From Cyprinodon diabolis (Eukaryota; Chordata; Actinopteri; Cyprinodontiformes; Cyprinodontidae): 64,000 nt of DNA. Shown piece after piece: positions 33,644-46,289 of the stretch. Within the stretch, counting starts at the first letter, position 1. Every line of letters starts with the position of its first letter. The stretch lies in assembly GCA_030533445.1 (NCBI GenBank), contig CM060073.1, forward strand, positions 40,222,928-40,286,927. Reading direction: 5' to 3'. Under the pieces are notes generated by a model that worked only from the letters and a program-made list of their open reading frames with translations, made no database searches and was not told the origin of the DNA. The position numbers were made by a program, and so were the translations under genes.

Positions 33644-35135
33644 AAACTGGGGTTCTGATCAATTTTGAAGGATTTCTGATTGCTTTTTAATTTATAAATG
33701 TTACCTTTTTTATATATGTGTGTAATGTGTTTACTTTTATTGTAGTGCAATGTGATACATATACATAATGTGCACAGTGAATTAAAAGTGTGGAATTAGC
33801 ATTACTTTTTAAAAACAAATGATTCGTATCATGTCCAACTCCATTCTTAAGAAATTAAAAAAAATATTAATAATTGCTGTACTGCCACTATCAAAATACC
33901 ATTATCAAACACAATAAACTTACTTAAATAGGGAGGATCTATTTTTTTATGCAATTGCCCACTCAGTCTACATCAACAGCAACATGCCTACTTATTAAAT
34001 GTGCAATTTTTAGATTATTTTGGTAATGCAAATTATTGCTCAATACTAGGAATCTTTGAACATCAGCCCCAATATGCTCTAATTTAGTGAGCTCAAAAGG
34101 TGGATCTAAAAAGTCTTATTTCACTGATAATAATAAAAAGACAGCTAATAAGGTTTTTGGAGTAAGAGCGGCTTAAAAGTGTTAATGGCGTTTTTTACAT
34201 TTTTGTTATGCATAACTTTATTTAGAAATCACATTAATGCAATAGGTTAATTTTTTTCAGTTTGAATAAAATTAATTAAAACATTTTTTGCAATATGGGA
34301 GATAACTTTTTTTTTAATGAAAGATTTAAATATTTGTCTGTGGAATGACTTGGAATGATTGAATGTATTATTCATTTTATGTTTTATCAGTTTTATGTCA
34401 TGCATCCAAGCATGCCCCTAAGTTATAACACAAAAAGCTTTAAATCCCAATTAAAGCATTTATAATATGATGTCAAAATCCTATGAACCTATCAAGATGG
34501 ATGCATTTTTATAGTCTAGATCTGTTGTACCAAAGCAATCACCAGCAAATATGTCCATAAATTAGTATTTCTGTCTGGTTTATAGTGATCAGATTCTTGT
34601 AGAATGCAAGGATTTCACATCTAGAGGTTATGGAATGAATTATATCATTTCAACTTCTTATTTATCAGCTGACAATATGGAATTTGGTTGGAGGGGAGCA
34701 TTTGAGAGTGGTTAACCACAAGCTTTTACATATAAGACTTGAAGATATCAATAATACTCTGTATGTAATAAAGTCCTTGCATGCAGCATAAATAGAAAAT
34801 CATTTGGCTTAAAATGAAAATGCAGAAGATTCCACATTGCCTGCCCACACAAAGACGCGTTCACACATACTGTCTAATTCAGGAAGACACCTGCATGGTG
34901 ACAGTAAACTGTTTACAGGAAATCCCATCCCTATTCCTCTTGTGTTTGCCTGTTCTAGCCCTCAAGACATAAAGAGCACCTTTCTGTTGAGCAGTGTTGT
35001 ATTTGTCCGTGCATGTAAGACATGCCTGGTACATGCCTACAAAGCCAGAGTCTCATGCTTCAGTGAGTTTGGACTGGAAGGATTCCCAATGGGGCAGAAA
35101 TGAGCTTCAGTGCCATATTGGGAGGATTAGAGGCT
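33644..35135. other. AT-rich unique DNA
   Basis: This is low-complexity A/T-rich sequence without recognisable gene or repeat family. The 88-codon frame at 34837-35103 has no motif. Confidence 0.45.
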
Positions 35136-35139
35136 ATAC

Positions 35140-36663
35140 CGTGGTTTGAAAAAGTATTCACATCCCTTGAACTTTTTCCTATTTTCTCATCTTTTAGGAA
35201 CAGCAAATACATTCTTCAAGTTTGGCCTCATGGAAAGATAAACATGACAGCATGTAGTTGTTTGGATGGATGCTTCTCTTTGAAAGACATTTAAAAACTG
35301 CACAAAACTGACGGGGAGACAGCTGGAGCTAAGCACAGGCAGTACTGGAAAAAACTTATCAAAAGGCTGCAGAAGACTTTCCACTGACCTCTTCTGCCAT
35401 CATCTGCTAGTGTAACAGGCACCTGAGCAAATGACTTTGGCTACGTTCACACTGCAGGCCTTAGTGCTCAATCCAGATTTTTTGTGAAATCCGATTTTTT
35501 TGCATTTCCGTTCACATTTCCAAATATATGCGACTTGTTTGTGATCTCCTGTGTAAACTGCATTCATACAGCTTAAGTGTCCCGCGTGTGCAGTAGCGGA
35601 TGCAATGATGTCACAAGTCTGCGTGCTTTGTGTTTACGGATGTAAACATGGATGTAGTGCTCGAGCGCATCTAGTGATCTTTCCAAACCTTAAAACTTCA
35701 ATCTTTTCAAGATGGTTAAAAACAAGTACAGTTCTCCGCATCATCGTCTGCCATGGTTGTTATTTTTCTTGCCGCTTCTGTGTAGCAAGAAGCAGAATAG
35801 TGAACTATGTCAAGTGTTAATGACGTTCAGGTCAGATGAATTCGACCTGGCCGTTCAGACACAAGTCGCATTTGAAAATATCCGATTCATATCGGATCCA
35901 GGATCACATAGCCAAGAAGCCTGGGTTGCATGTGAAAAAAATCTGATCTGTGTTGTTCAGACAGCCATGAGAAGATCAGATCCAGGTCGTATGTGGGCAA
36001 AAAAATTGGATTTGGGTCACTTCAGGCTGCTGTGTGAACGTCGCCTTAGAGATGCTAAGCATCTGATAAAGGAAGGCTCTGCTCTAGGAACTCCTCTCGA
36101 ACCTCTGGAGATGATTTCACAATCAAGATTTGTTCATAAAACGAAGAGCATTATGGGAAAAAGTGAGCGTTCCCTTGAGGAGAAGATTCAGAAGATTCTT
36201 CCTGCTTTCAGCTATCCATGTCTTCAACAACTTGTTGAAGAAAGCCCATGAATTACTTCAACATTTTATTTCCCTTTTAGCTTAATTAAGTATTTTTGAA
36301 TTGAAGCAAGTAATCATTCAGATAACACAACAAGCAGGAGAAAATACCAAAAAAGCAGGATTGGGAACCACAAACCTAACTGAAGGGGTGAAAGTTTCAG
36401 ACTCTTCCTCCAGTTGACCTATTTCATCTGAAATAAATAGGAAAGTTTTGAGTCTCTAGATGCAAAAATTGTAGAAAAAAAGACTATCATTGCACCAAAA
36501 GGTGTTTCTAGAACACACCGGCTCACTTAAAAGAAATACACACCACTCTTTTAAGGTTAGAGTTTTAAAAAACAGATCCTTCCTCTTCATCTGTCACATA
36601 AAATACACTGAGGTTTGTGACTCTAAAATGACAAAATGTGAAAATAGAATGAGGCTGTAATCT
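35140..36663 (+). mobile_element. Tc1-like element split by another transposon
   Basis: The left part begins with GGTTTGAAAAAGTATTCACA followed by CCCTTGAACTTTTTCCTAT, a Tc1-family terminus. The right part (about 36455-36663) has a decayed end of the transposase gene and a 3' region (CATAAAATACACTGAGGTTT, GACAAAATGTGAAAA). A separate inverted-repeat element (35439-36045) lies between them. The central transposase region is not recognisable, so the copy is internally deleted as well. Confidence 0.45.
35439..36045. mobile_element. Non-autonomous inverted-repeat transposon
   Basis: The left end is GGCTACGTTCACACTGCAGG and the reverse complement of the right end is GGCGACGTTCACACAGCAGC, about 17 of 20 matching. 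The interior has repeated GATC(C/A)-type words (ATCCGATTCATATCGGATCC) in both orientations. Similar termini occur in hAT-like MITEs of fish, but the 8-bp duplication is not clear here. The long plus frame starting at 35712 is mostly inside it and does not resemble a transposase. Confidence 0.55.
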
Positions 36664-39600
36664 TTTATAAGGACATTTGACTATGATCTAAACAAAAATG
36701 CATGTGGAGACTAAAACACAAAGGTGTCAGCACCTTAGGGAGTTAGCAATAGCGTCTGCCTTTTTTTAAATTCACACATAGTCGGACTTATGAGCATTTA
36801 AGCATACATGAATTCTGCTGTTTCAACATGCAAGGACAAGATACACAGACACCTCAAACCATGCTTAAACAACTCATGGGTACAACAACCTGCATGAGGT
36901 TAAACAAAAACGTTCAAAATTTTTCATTCACCAGTCTAGCTTATTTTAAATAGAGAACGTTTCATACCAAAATATGCACACTCTGCCCACTTGGAATGGG
37001 TTCAAGCTGCCAGTTAACCACACGTTTTTTTTCTGCACAACTCTGAAGCTTCTCCATAAATATCCTCCTCTTGCTTGTGGTGTCTGAAATTGCTATTTGT
37101 ATAACTCTTAACATAGTATTGGTGTAGTGTAAGCAAGGCCTTGAATGGCAGAAAGGAAAAGAAGCAGGGTTAACAAGTGCATGGCAACAGCCTACAGTGC
37201 AAAAAGTTGTCAGCCAGAACAAGGGAACCCCTGATTGTTCAGCAGGCTATAAAGTGATGGGTAGATGTGGAATGTGACTTTCAGGTTTTAGGAGCTCTGA
37301 AGACCTCAAGTTTAGCAGGTTTCCACGCTTTAACCTGCCTGGAACATTCCTCACTAGTGTGGTAGAGGTAGAGTGATGTAGAACACATTTGGAGGTAGTA
37401 TCTGGATTTCATCACTATTGAGCAATCCTGCTACCAATTAACTCCCATAGAGAGGTAAGTGAAGCAAGAACTCCTTAAATTGAGCACTGTCACAGTTTAT
37501 GTTTAAATACTGATCTTTAATGAGAGTGACATTGGTTGGTATCAATTTAAACAATCAGGAAACATTATAATGAGGATGGAAGTCACTGGTTATTTTACCA
37601 GCAGGTTATTGTTAATGTTAAATAGTGTAGTATTTAAACAAACACAGCGCATGCATGTATATTTTAAATAGACACCCTATTCTATGGCTACTAAATGTTT
37701 TCTCTTTTGGAGAAATGATGGCTTCTTCTTCCAACTGCTCTGATCTAAACGTTTCAAGGATAGTTTTGTTTGGTTATCTAGTTTTTAAAAAGTCTTTTTT
37801 TCTGTATCCATAATATATAGTCCTCACTTGTGGTTAGTTTACAATATTCTCAGTTCTCTCATGTTCCATAATTTCCTTCCTGATTTCTACCTGTTAGTGA
37901 TCACTCACTGAGGTTGTATTCAAACACCATCTCATGATTTAGGCATCCAGGTTTTAATTACCTCTTGCCAGATCCTTACACTACCAATTTGTTTACTTTC
38001 ATTGCAATGACTGCTCTCATCTCTTCTCTCTATTTTTTTCCTGTTCTTCGCTGGTTGTGATCATTCTTTTGTCTTAAGGTTGAGTTATCCACTGTCCACT
38101 GTTGAGGAGCAACACACCACACAGTCGATAGCGTTCGAGTCTGAACAAGTGCTGCTGGTGTTTATAGTTAATTGCGGTACAGAATTAGAAATACAAGGGG
38201 GAGTACACCACACAAATTGTGGAAACCAGTGGCAATTTCTAATCAAATACTAATCCCGCCCTCGGACGTGATCTACCCTTTGATCTGGAAAGGCAGGACG
38301 CTGCCTCTCAGGCGAAATCCCTGTTGAAGTTTGAGCCTCTGGTATTGGAGTAACCATTGAGAAGGTAGGGAGCTGATTTGGCAACAAGTAAAAAATGTTA
38401 CTTTCAGTGAGCTCTTATAGGGTCTATAGATCAGGGGAAGGCTGGGGGCAGATCGCAAAGCTGACTGCATGGTGCTGATTGGCAGAAACGTTTTTTTGAT
38501 TGACAGACTTGAGCTTTTCCTAATGAGACTCAGAGACAAGAGAGGAATTCAGTCAAAATGGTCGTCTTGTGCTGAACTCTTGCTGTAATTTCAGGGGTTC
38601 TTTATTATAGTGCTTCGCAGGTATTTTTTACCCATTGTAGGGGGTGTGCGAGGGCTGATATTTTTTCTTTTTATGTCTGTGTTTCAACATTTGTTACTGC
38701 AATATGTTATGTTTGAATCTAATTACACCATTAAGCCTACCCTGTTTCATAAACCAGAATCCACCACTAGTGGAAAGGTAGGGAGGGAGAGAAGAAACGC
38801 TTTTCTCAGACCAAAAATGCCTGAGTGTCCTAAAAAGCAATGTGCCTATGATTGCATGAATTCATCACTGTTGCTGCCCGATCACACACATCTCAATCCG
38901 TGAAGTATAAAGCAAGTTTCTCTGATTTATCCAATAAATTTAGTAATATGATTTTGCCATCCTATTTACTGCATTTGTGTCCTTCTCATAGCGACCATCA
39001 CTTTCGTTCTTTAACAAGGATACACTTTTAGAGTACATGATTAATTGGAAACCTGCGGCTTCCTTGACATTAAATGTTCTGATTAAATCCTAGGTCAAGC
39101 CAATTATTAGTTTTGTTTTGTAAGTTTGTTGCTCTACCATATTTATCCCATTTTACAATGTAGAGCCGAACTAAATTACATGTCATGTTTAAAGATAAAA
39201 TATGGTTTTGTTATCTTGCTATTTAAATTTTCTCACATTATCTTTTGCCTGTTTGTTGTGTTCCTTGGACTTCATGTTGCTCTTTCCTTGTAAACAATTT
39301 CCAACACACTGCCATCAAGCAGCTGCTTATACAAGGGGTGTAACTTAGTGATGAAAGTTGGTAGGGACACTCCATAAGGGTGGGTTCTGATGCACCTGCA
39401 ATTACAGGACCTAACTGTTTATATTTATTTAATACATTCCTATTGCTGAGAACACAACAGCATCAAAATACACAAATATTGATAATAAAGATATACATAT
39501 AGGCCTACATATACCTTTTAGTGCCTAATTTATAAGGTGCTCTAAATCATCAGCAAGATTAACTTCAAAAGGAATCAATATATTTAAAATAATTAAATGG

Positions 39601-42509
39601 TAATGGCCGATACCCATGTCGAGTGATATAATGGGCATCCTCAGTATGTCCACAATTTCAAATAGGAAGACCACCTGTCTGTTTATCCATCTATAGTGTA
39701 GCTTTATTAGGAAAAATATGAAAAGTTGAAAGGTACAAAGACTGTACAAATTATGATTCCCAAATGCATGGATGCATAGTTTTCCTTTCAGCTGTATCCG
39801 CGATTAATTATTATCATCTTTCACAAGCAGCAAAATTTAATTTGGAGTTTTGTCCCACACATATCTTTGACAGAGTCTGGGTATTAAAGGTTTTATTTAA
39901 AATGATTGATTCACAGATTTAACTATTTTGTTTGTGCATTGAGTCTTGTAGGTTTCTTATACTGCAGTCTGTGGCTCCCTGAATTTGCCGGCACAACGAT
40001 TTTTGTACCTTGCTGAATTAGACAAAAGTGCATTTTAAATATTGCATAACATCTTTTTTCTCGTAAAATATTTCTGAAAGATTTTACTGTATGTTGCATA
40101 TCCCAATAAATCTGTTTCATCTTTAAATTTGCAGGTGTCCCTTCTTTTGTCTCTGTGCTCTGCTGTAAAACACATAACATTAAAATATCTAATAATGTAA
40201 TGATGCCAGAGAAACTAATCTTCCAGTCCCCTCTGCATGCATTTTACACCTCAGCAATTTGGGATATGTAGAATCTGGTAAATTTTTGTTCTATAATAAA
40301 TCGAGAATAATTAACAGTTTATTTTTACCTGGAACTGTGAGTCATGGTCCTCTGAGGAGGTGAGCTGAATTGCTTATTTTTTGAATAGTAAAGAAGAAAA
40401 CAAAATTTAAACTGTTTTATTCCATTATAATACTAACTCACCTAGCAGAAGCACTCTGTGCTGTTGTTTTTTTATTTTTATTTTTTGGTGGAAAGGTCTG
40501 TATATTTTCAAAACTTTTTTTTGCCGGCATTTCTTTTTTTTGGAAAGGAACTATTAATGGATACATATCCTCAATAGTCCTTCAGAAAGTTACACCTCTG
40601 GTGATACAGTACATTCCGAGTGAAATAAACATAGGTTGACTCTAAGAACTAGTTACAGGTGAAAGTCATTTCAGGTATGAGGAGAAAGGACATAGAATCC
40701 AGTTGCAAGCCACACTTTTCAGATTTTAAAATATTAGAAAATCTTGTTTTATATTCCATCCATAAGTTAAGAGTATTGATCTGTCAAATAAAATAAATAT
40801 AGATAGGTTTCTATTAAGTTACATTAAGGCGACAACATAGTAAAGATCTAGCACGTACAATCACTCTTGCAAAAAAACTGTAGCAGCTTCCCATATGTTT
40901 TTGTCTAATTACGAGCACCTAAAAGCACCCGTATTCCCCATCCTTTAATGGCTGGTTAAATTCAAATGCAAGTCAAAACTAATTGCACCAAAAAAAGAAA
41001 AGAAAATGCAATAATTATTCGTTTTGGTGGACAAAATAATGGCAACCTGATTAGTAGACCTAAATTTGCATTTTCAGTTGCTTGTTTAATGGCCAATTTC
41101 AACTGAAAACAGTGGGGTAATATTTGGCCCAAGAAAAATATTTACAAATATTTATAATGTATGATTGCAGATCCTCATTCATTTATTGCCTCACTCCCCC
41201 TCTCCACACCCCCTCCCCAGTTCCCTGTGTTACAGCCATTTACCTAATTGGATAAAACGACTCCTGGATGTATGCCAAAGGGGCTTTATAGTCCGTGTTT
41301 GCGATTCAGATGTTTGATTATAAGCTCTCTTTGATAATTACTCCCAGTTTGCAACCAGCCAGTCAGGCCCACTCTCTTTATCGCTTCCTTGCTGCGCAGT
41401 GAACAGCAGTGGAGTGTGCCCAAAATCAACCACCGGGCTGTAAAAGGTACCGCAGCATGCCTTCTGGGCTCCGACATCATAGGCGTGTTTTGTGCCCAGT
41501 TTACCGAGGCTAATTATGCCTAATTTGAGGTAATGGCGTGATCAAGTGCGCACTATTATCACAGATCCCCACTCACCCTCCTCTTTCAAACTGCTGGTCT
41601 TTCAAAGGTTAGCATTCCCAAGCTTTGTTATGTTTCTCCTGATTGGTCTCCTGCTTCCACTTCCTCCATTAACACATTCCTCTCCTTATCACCATCTGCT
41701 CCACTCAGCTTGGACCTCTCTGCACTCATCTAAAACACAGTTAATGCATCAAGGGCTCGTGATTTTAAGTGAGTAAGATAGGTAGACTCACCTGAACTGG
41801 CCCTGAGGGGTCATTGAAGCTGATGTGGTTATCAGTAGACTGAGAGGGAAGGAGACATAATCTATTCCTTGGCTCATGGGGTCTCTCATCGACCTTCCTG
41901 CTCTGAGAGATTCTTTCCTAAAGGTCTTGGACTGCAATTTGGCCGATCCCAGCCATCCCTCCAGCTCTGCTGATATGGCCCAACTCTATTAGGTCTTGTC
42001 TGCATGCTGGAGCTCATGTCAGGTCTACCCTCTTGTTCCGCAGGGCAGCTTTGGAAGCCAAAGCCCCAGAGGACATGCTAGAATTTAAAAATGACTGACA
42101 TTAATCCACCAGGAGTATTGCGCTGAAAATAGCACACATCACTCGTCTGAAGTTATGCTCAAAACAAACTACAATTTTTTAAACCTTAGATTGACTTAGT
42201 GCTGATGAATCAAAAGCTCTCAACAAAGTTTTCCATGAACCACTAAACTGACCCTAAATACAGTTCAAAGGATTTTAGAGTGTTTCATTTTTAGTTCCAA
42301 GCCTCAACAATGTTGAAAGTCCTTATAGGCACTAAAAATAAAAGCTACCAGCAATGATTCCAAACATATTTGTAATATATTGTAATGCATCCATATGCAA
42401 GCAAGAGTTTCTTTTTAAAAAAAAATCATCAACTTATCTGTTGCATGTAGAAACATATCATTATGATTTAGCCTTATTATGACCTAGACAATATATATAT
42501 TTTTTATAT
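36664..42509. other. Long AT-rich unique region
   Basis: No transposon family or gene is recognised across 5.8 kb. The most complex part is about 41222-41545, listed separately. Segment 38120-38560 is also moderately GC-balanced and contains an 88-codon minus frame without motifs. Confidence 0.4.
41222..41545. other. Candidate conserved non-coding element
   Basis: This segment stands out from about 5 kb of AT-rich DNA by balanced composition and dense regulatory-type words: ACCTAATTGGATAAAACG, GTTTGATTATAAGC, TTGATAATTACTCCC, GAGGCTAATTATGCC and CCTAATTTGAGGTAATGG. It has no repeat similarity and no convincing frame. Among the segments here it looks most like a developmental enhancer, but conservation cannot be judged from one sequence. 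Confidence 0.3.
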
Positions 42510-42725
42510 ATATACTTTAATAATCCCAGAGGGAAGTTACTTCTCTGCATTTAATCCATCCCCTTGAGGAGCAGTGGGCTGCTATTGTGCGGCACACTGG
42601 GAGCAGTGTGGGGTTCAGGGTCTTGCTCAGGGACCCAGAGCGGCAGTCTGTAGGAGTGGGGGATCGAACCCAGAACCTCAGGACTCAGGATTCCAAGTTC
42701 TATACCCTAACTACTAGGAACCCTA
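42510..42725 (-). repeat. tRNA-derived SINE, near complete, antisense
   Basis: Read on the minus strand the head has an A-box-like TAGTAGTTAGGGTATAG and a B-box GGTTCTGGGTTCGATCCC at tRNA-like spacing. A body follows with GAGCAAGACCCTGAACCCC and CACTGCTCCTCAAGGGGAT, then a tail ending TTATTAAAGTATATATA. Truncated relatives lie at 103-235 and 18096-18146. An AT-rich run at the tail (42489-42516) may be the A/T-rich 3' end. Confidence 0.6.
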
Positions 42726-43599
42726 CATCTGAATCATATGTGCAGTCAGGCCAGCTGACAGCCTTGCTAGGGCCCGGTATAACACAACATTTTATGTTGG
42801 GTGGGGGGGACTTCTAATGGCACCTTATTTAAAGAAAACATATTGCATATGCCTGATGCAGATACTGTATACTTATGTATTTATTTACTCTAATATTAAG
42901 TATTTTCATCACAAATATTTTCTGAAAAATTACTTCTGCCTGTAATTTTAATGGGCCTTGGACAATTGCCCCTTTGTCGTCGTCCCCCCCTGTCGGTGGG
43001 CCTGTGTGCAGTATCGACATTAATGATGCACTGCATAATGGGCAGTGAACGGAAAAGGTGTCCTATAGGTATGTATTGTATTTTTGTTAGTTTCTAGTGT
43101 GGGAAATTATACAAACTTATAAATTACGTTTAAATCATTACAATTACCAAAGGCAGCTAATAATAACATTTTTTTTTTTTTACTTATTGTAAAATTCTTA
43201 CTGCTTTATGCATAGAGATTATTAAAAGACTAAATTGTCTTTAATAGTTGTAGTGGATATTCAAATTAATACATCTAATATAACAGTAATAGCCAGATAA
43301 ATAGACCAAGAAGTAGCTAAAAGCAAATCTGAAAATGATTATCACTTAAATACATTCTCACACTCTCAGTCATTTCCTAGTGAAGTGCAGTGTTAAAGGC
43401 AATGTAGATGGGATTTTTCTCATATGGGAATGCTGATTTCAGTCATCAGAGCCCTAAGACCCAACTTGGTACAACTGACTTTTAAAATGATGAAATTTAA
43501 ACAGCTTTCTACCAGTCAAACTGACCACTAAAGTAGCTTTGCACCAAATCCACATTCACCAAACTGTTCTCTTACTCCCCACATTCATTCAATGACTTG
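42726..43599. other. AT-rich unique DNA
   Basis: Nothing is recognised apart from a T tract near 43169-43180. Confidence 0.4.
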
Positions 43600-43710
43600 T
43601 TGGCAACCTGGGGTTAAATGGCTTGGCCAGAGGCACTTCAAAAGGCACATGTGGTAGGAAGAAGCTGGGCTCAAACATTGTTTTCCCACTGATCCACATT
43701 CCCCCTGTGT
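43600..43710 (-). repeat. Degenerate SINE-like fragment
   Basis: The phrases GGGGTTAAATGGCTTGGCC, AGAGGCACTTCAAAAGGCAC and GCTGGGCTCAAAC (reverse complement of a B-box-like GTTTGAGCCC) resemble antisense tRNA-headed SINEs of fish. The copy is too decayed to place its ends. Confidence 0.35.
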
Positions 43711-45699
43711 GGTTCATAATACTAATTATATTTAGCTCAGTACAACCTTAGGTCACCTATTTCAGTAGCTCTTATACAACTGTTTAAGAAATAATTTACT
43801 TTTTTGTTATTCTCCTGCATTTTTATTTTATTTTTCAGACTAAACTATTGAGCTAACGCGTAACTAATTCCCATAGTATGTAAAAATAGTCTGTAATACA
43901 GCAGTTTATATCGGAAAAAAAGAAGAACACAAAGCAGAGGGTGTGATCCAATCTGTTACTTTTCTTATAAATGTTTTTTTCTTGGTTGCTCTTTATAATA
44001 CAGCCAGAGATGTATTCATTGTGAATCCTTCTGTTCTTCACTTTCTGTCACTTGTATGTATACATGCACACAGAGGTGCACACCTACACTTAAATGCATA
44101 CATAGCAGCCATGATTACCATTGTTCTAATCCTTTTATTTTATTTCCATCCCCACAGTTCCTTGCTCTTTGGTGGCGTGCATGCAAATGTGGATGCTAAT
44201 GAGCAGAAAAAGGCACTGAGAAAGGGGTGTGTTGAGTAGGAGAGAAAAAGACTATTTCTTTGCCTCTGAACAATCAAAGAGCAACACTCCCCGTTCTTTG
44301 TACTTTCCTTGTGTGTGTGAGATACAGTGTGTGTGGTGTGTTGATGGTTGAGAAGGCAAAGGCAGGGGGGGGGGTCTTTTGCTGTCATGTGTCTGACAGA
44401 TATTGAAGATAATTGTCCGCTTTCTTCGTCTTGCTTGTGTAATTCCACCGTTGCTGCAGCTTGAACAGCACTCACCTGGGCAGGAAAGATGGCAAAGCGG
44501 ACACAGTGGGGGTCTGCAAGAAAGAAGGTTGGTATGTTTGGTAAAAGGGAGAGGCACACACCTCTTGTACACTGAGGAAGTATTAGACAGGTTTATGTTG
44601 GAGGTTTAAGTTGGGTTTTTAGTCATACAAGATAGAGTTTTTGTTTAAGGTTTTCGAAACACCTTTCAGAAGGTGTAAAAAGAGCCAGAAGATTATTGAA
44701 TGTAAGTTGGCCTTAAAATACTGGCTTTGTCTCCATGGAGCTGCACAAGGTAGATAGATGGTAAAGTTGAGACAAAGTGAATCCAGGAGGCTGAACAGGT
44801 GTATATTTTGGTGGAATACATTTGAATGACAAAAAACCCAGGAGAGGATTATTCAGGCATCTCCAATCCTGGATGGAGGGCATCAACTATTAATGAGATG
44901 GAGTGATTCAGATTTTCAGAGCTGCTCCTGGCTGCACATGGGCGCTCTGCACTGTGAAAATGTTTACTCTGGGGGACAAAAGGTTTAGGTGCGTTCGTGT
45001 CCTGGAAAATCATAAGTGTTATTTTGTCTGTATGAACTTCTCAAACTGAGCTGCTAAAGAATTTGAGTCTCAGACTCTCACCAAGTAAAACTATGAAACA
45101 AAAAACAATATATATATATATATATGTATTGCCAGTAGAAACAGATTTGTAACTTTACAATTTGTTTCTTTTTTCAGTCTTTTTGTATTTTTTGGGAAAA
45201 TGGAGCAAAACGTATAAGCTAAGAATTGAGAAAATTGTTTTCAAAGTATTTTGGTCAATCGTTCTGCATCATCCAACAAATCTTTGCTACTGTATTTCCT
45301 GTCTTTGGAACACTTAAGTCTTGCATTCTCTGCAATGGAGAACCGGAACTACACAGAATATGGTATTACACTTGAAAAACATGAAAGCCAAAAATATCCC
45401 CCAAAAAATTAATCCATTGCAGATTTTTTTCCATTATTGTTCAAATTACTTTTTTAATGCAACTGCCATCAGACCACAAGGTGCAATTCTAATGTAATCT
45501 TAGTTGCCTCATTGGGGTGATGAGGGATTTAAAAAAAAGAAAAAGTAATTAAATTAATGTAGGATTAAAAAAAAATTTGACAGCTGTAGTTTTTTGCAAG
45601 CTTAACTCAAAATCTAGATTGTCATGAAGAAAATAAAAATCTAATGCTTCTTGACGAGCCAAGACAAACATGTGATGTAATTATTACAATTAGAGGGGT
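43711..45699. other. Unique DNA with simple repeats
   Basis: It contains GT-rich stretches (about 44310-44345), a G10 tract (44365-44374) and a (TA)n run at about 45108-45125. A CATGCAAATG octamer-type word occurs at about 44181 next to GGATGCTAATGAG. Minus frames of 106-139 codons at 44140-44572 look like products of biased composition. Confidence 0.35.
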
Positions 45700-46289
45700 G
45701 GACCCTACAAAACAGAAGGGATTCTAGATAGACAAAAAGTGTTTAGATTGGTGAGAGTTGGCAGTATAGGGGATGTTCATCACACTTTTATTGTCAACTC
45801 TTTTGAGCGAGTTAAGCACCTACTGATTTTGACTTCCCAAGTGGATCAGCACATCCACTTCCTGTCTGTATACAAACTTTTCATCTTTGTAGATCAGACC
45901 ACTGAGAGCATTATCACTGTAAGATAGCAGTTTCACTAAAAGGTCTGCTGACTTGCACTCATTTGAGTAAATAGAAAACAGCAATGGGGAGAGAACAAAC
46001 CCTTGTGGTGCTCCAGTAATGATGGACCTTATGTGGAAAATATGCTCCTTGCCTCACCTGCTGCTGGTAAGTCAGGAATCACCTGTGAGCTGGGTAAGCT
46101 TCCATTAAAGGATATATATGGGGAGATGGTAGTGAAAGCAGAGCTGAAGTCCACAAACAGGAAAATGGTGTCCATGGGTGGTCAAGATGGTGTATAACAA
46201 AGAGCAGTTCCAGGCTAAATGCATCATTGGTCAACCTGTTTCCCTGGTAAACAAACTGCATGGTGTAAAGGAGGGGGCCTTAATTCATC
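45700..46289 (-). mobile_element. LINE reverse transcriptase fragment, antisense
   Basis: The minus strand encodes, with stops and frameshifts, consecutive reverse transcriptase blocks: FLFVDFSSAF (motif A, with the catalytic aspartate) at about 46130-46160, TGAPQGFVLSPLLFSIYSNE (motif B) at about 45975-46030, and SYSDNALSGLI where motif C has xADD, so the second catalytic aspartate is mutated. YRQEVDVL and LNSLKRVD blocks follow. About 60 codons between motifs A and B are missing. The block pattern fits L2/CR1/Rex-like LINEs of fish. This copy is dead. Confidence 0.75.

Noticed and set aside
35712..36251. 179-codon plus frame, among the longest in the window
   Set aside because: Most of it lies inside the inverted-repeat element 35439-36045 and the rest crosses its right end; no domain is visible.
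44140..44572. Minus frames of 139 and 106 codons
   Set aside because: They overlap each other in different phases, cross GT-rich simple sequence, and contain no domain.
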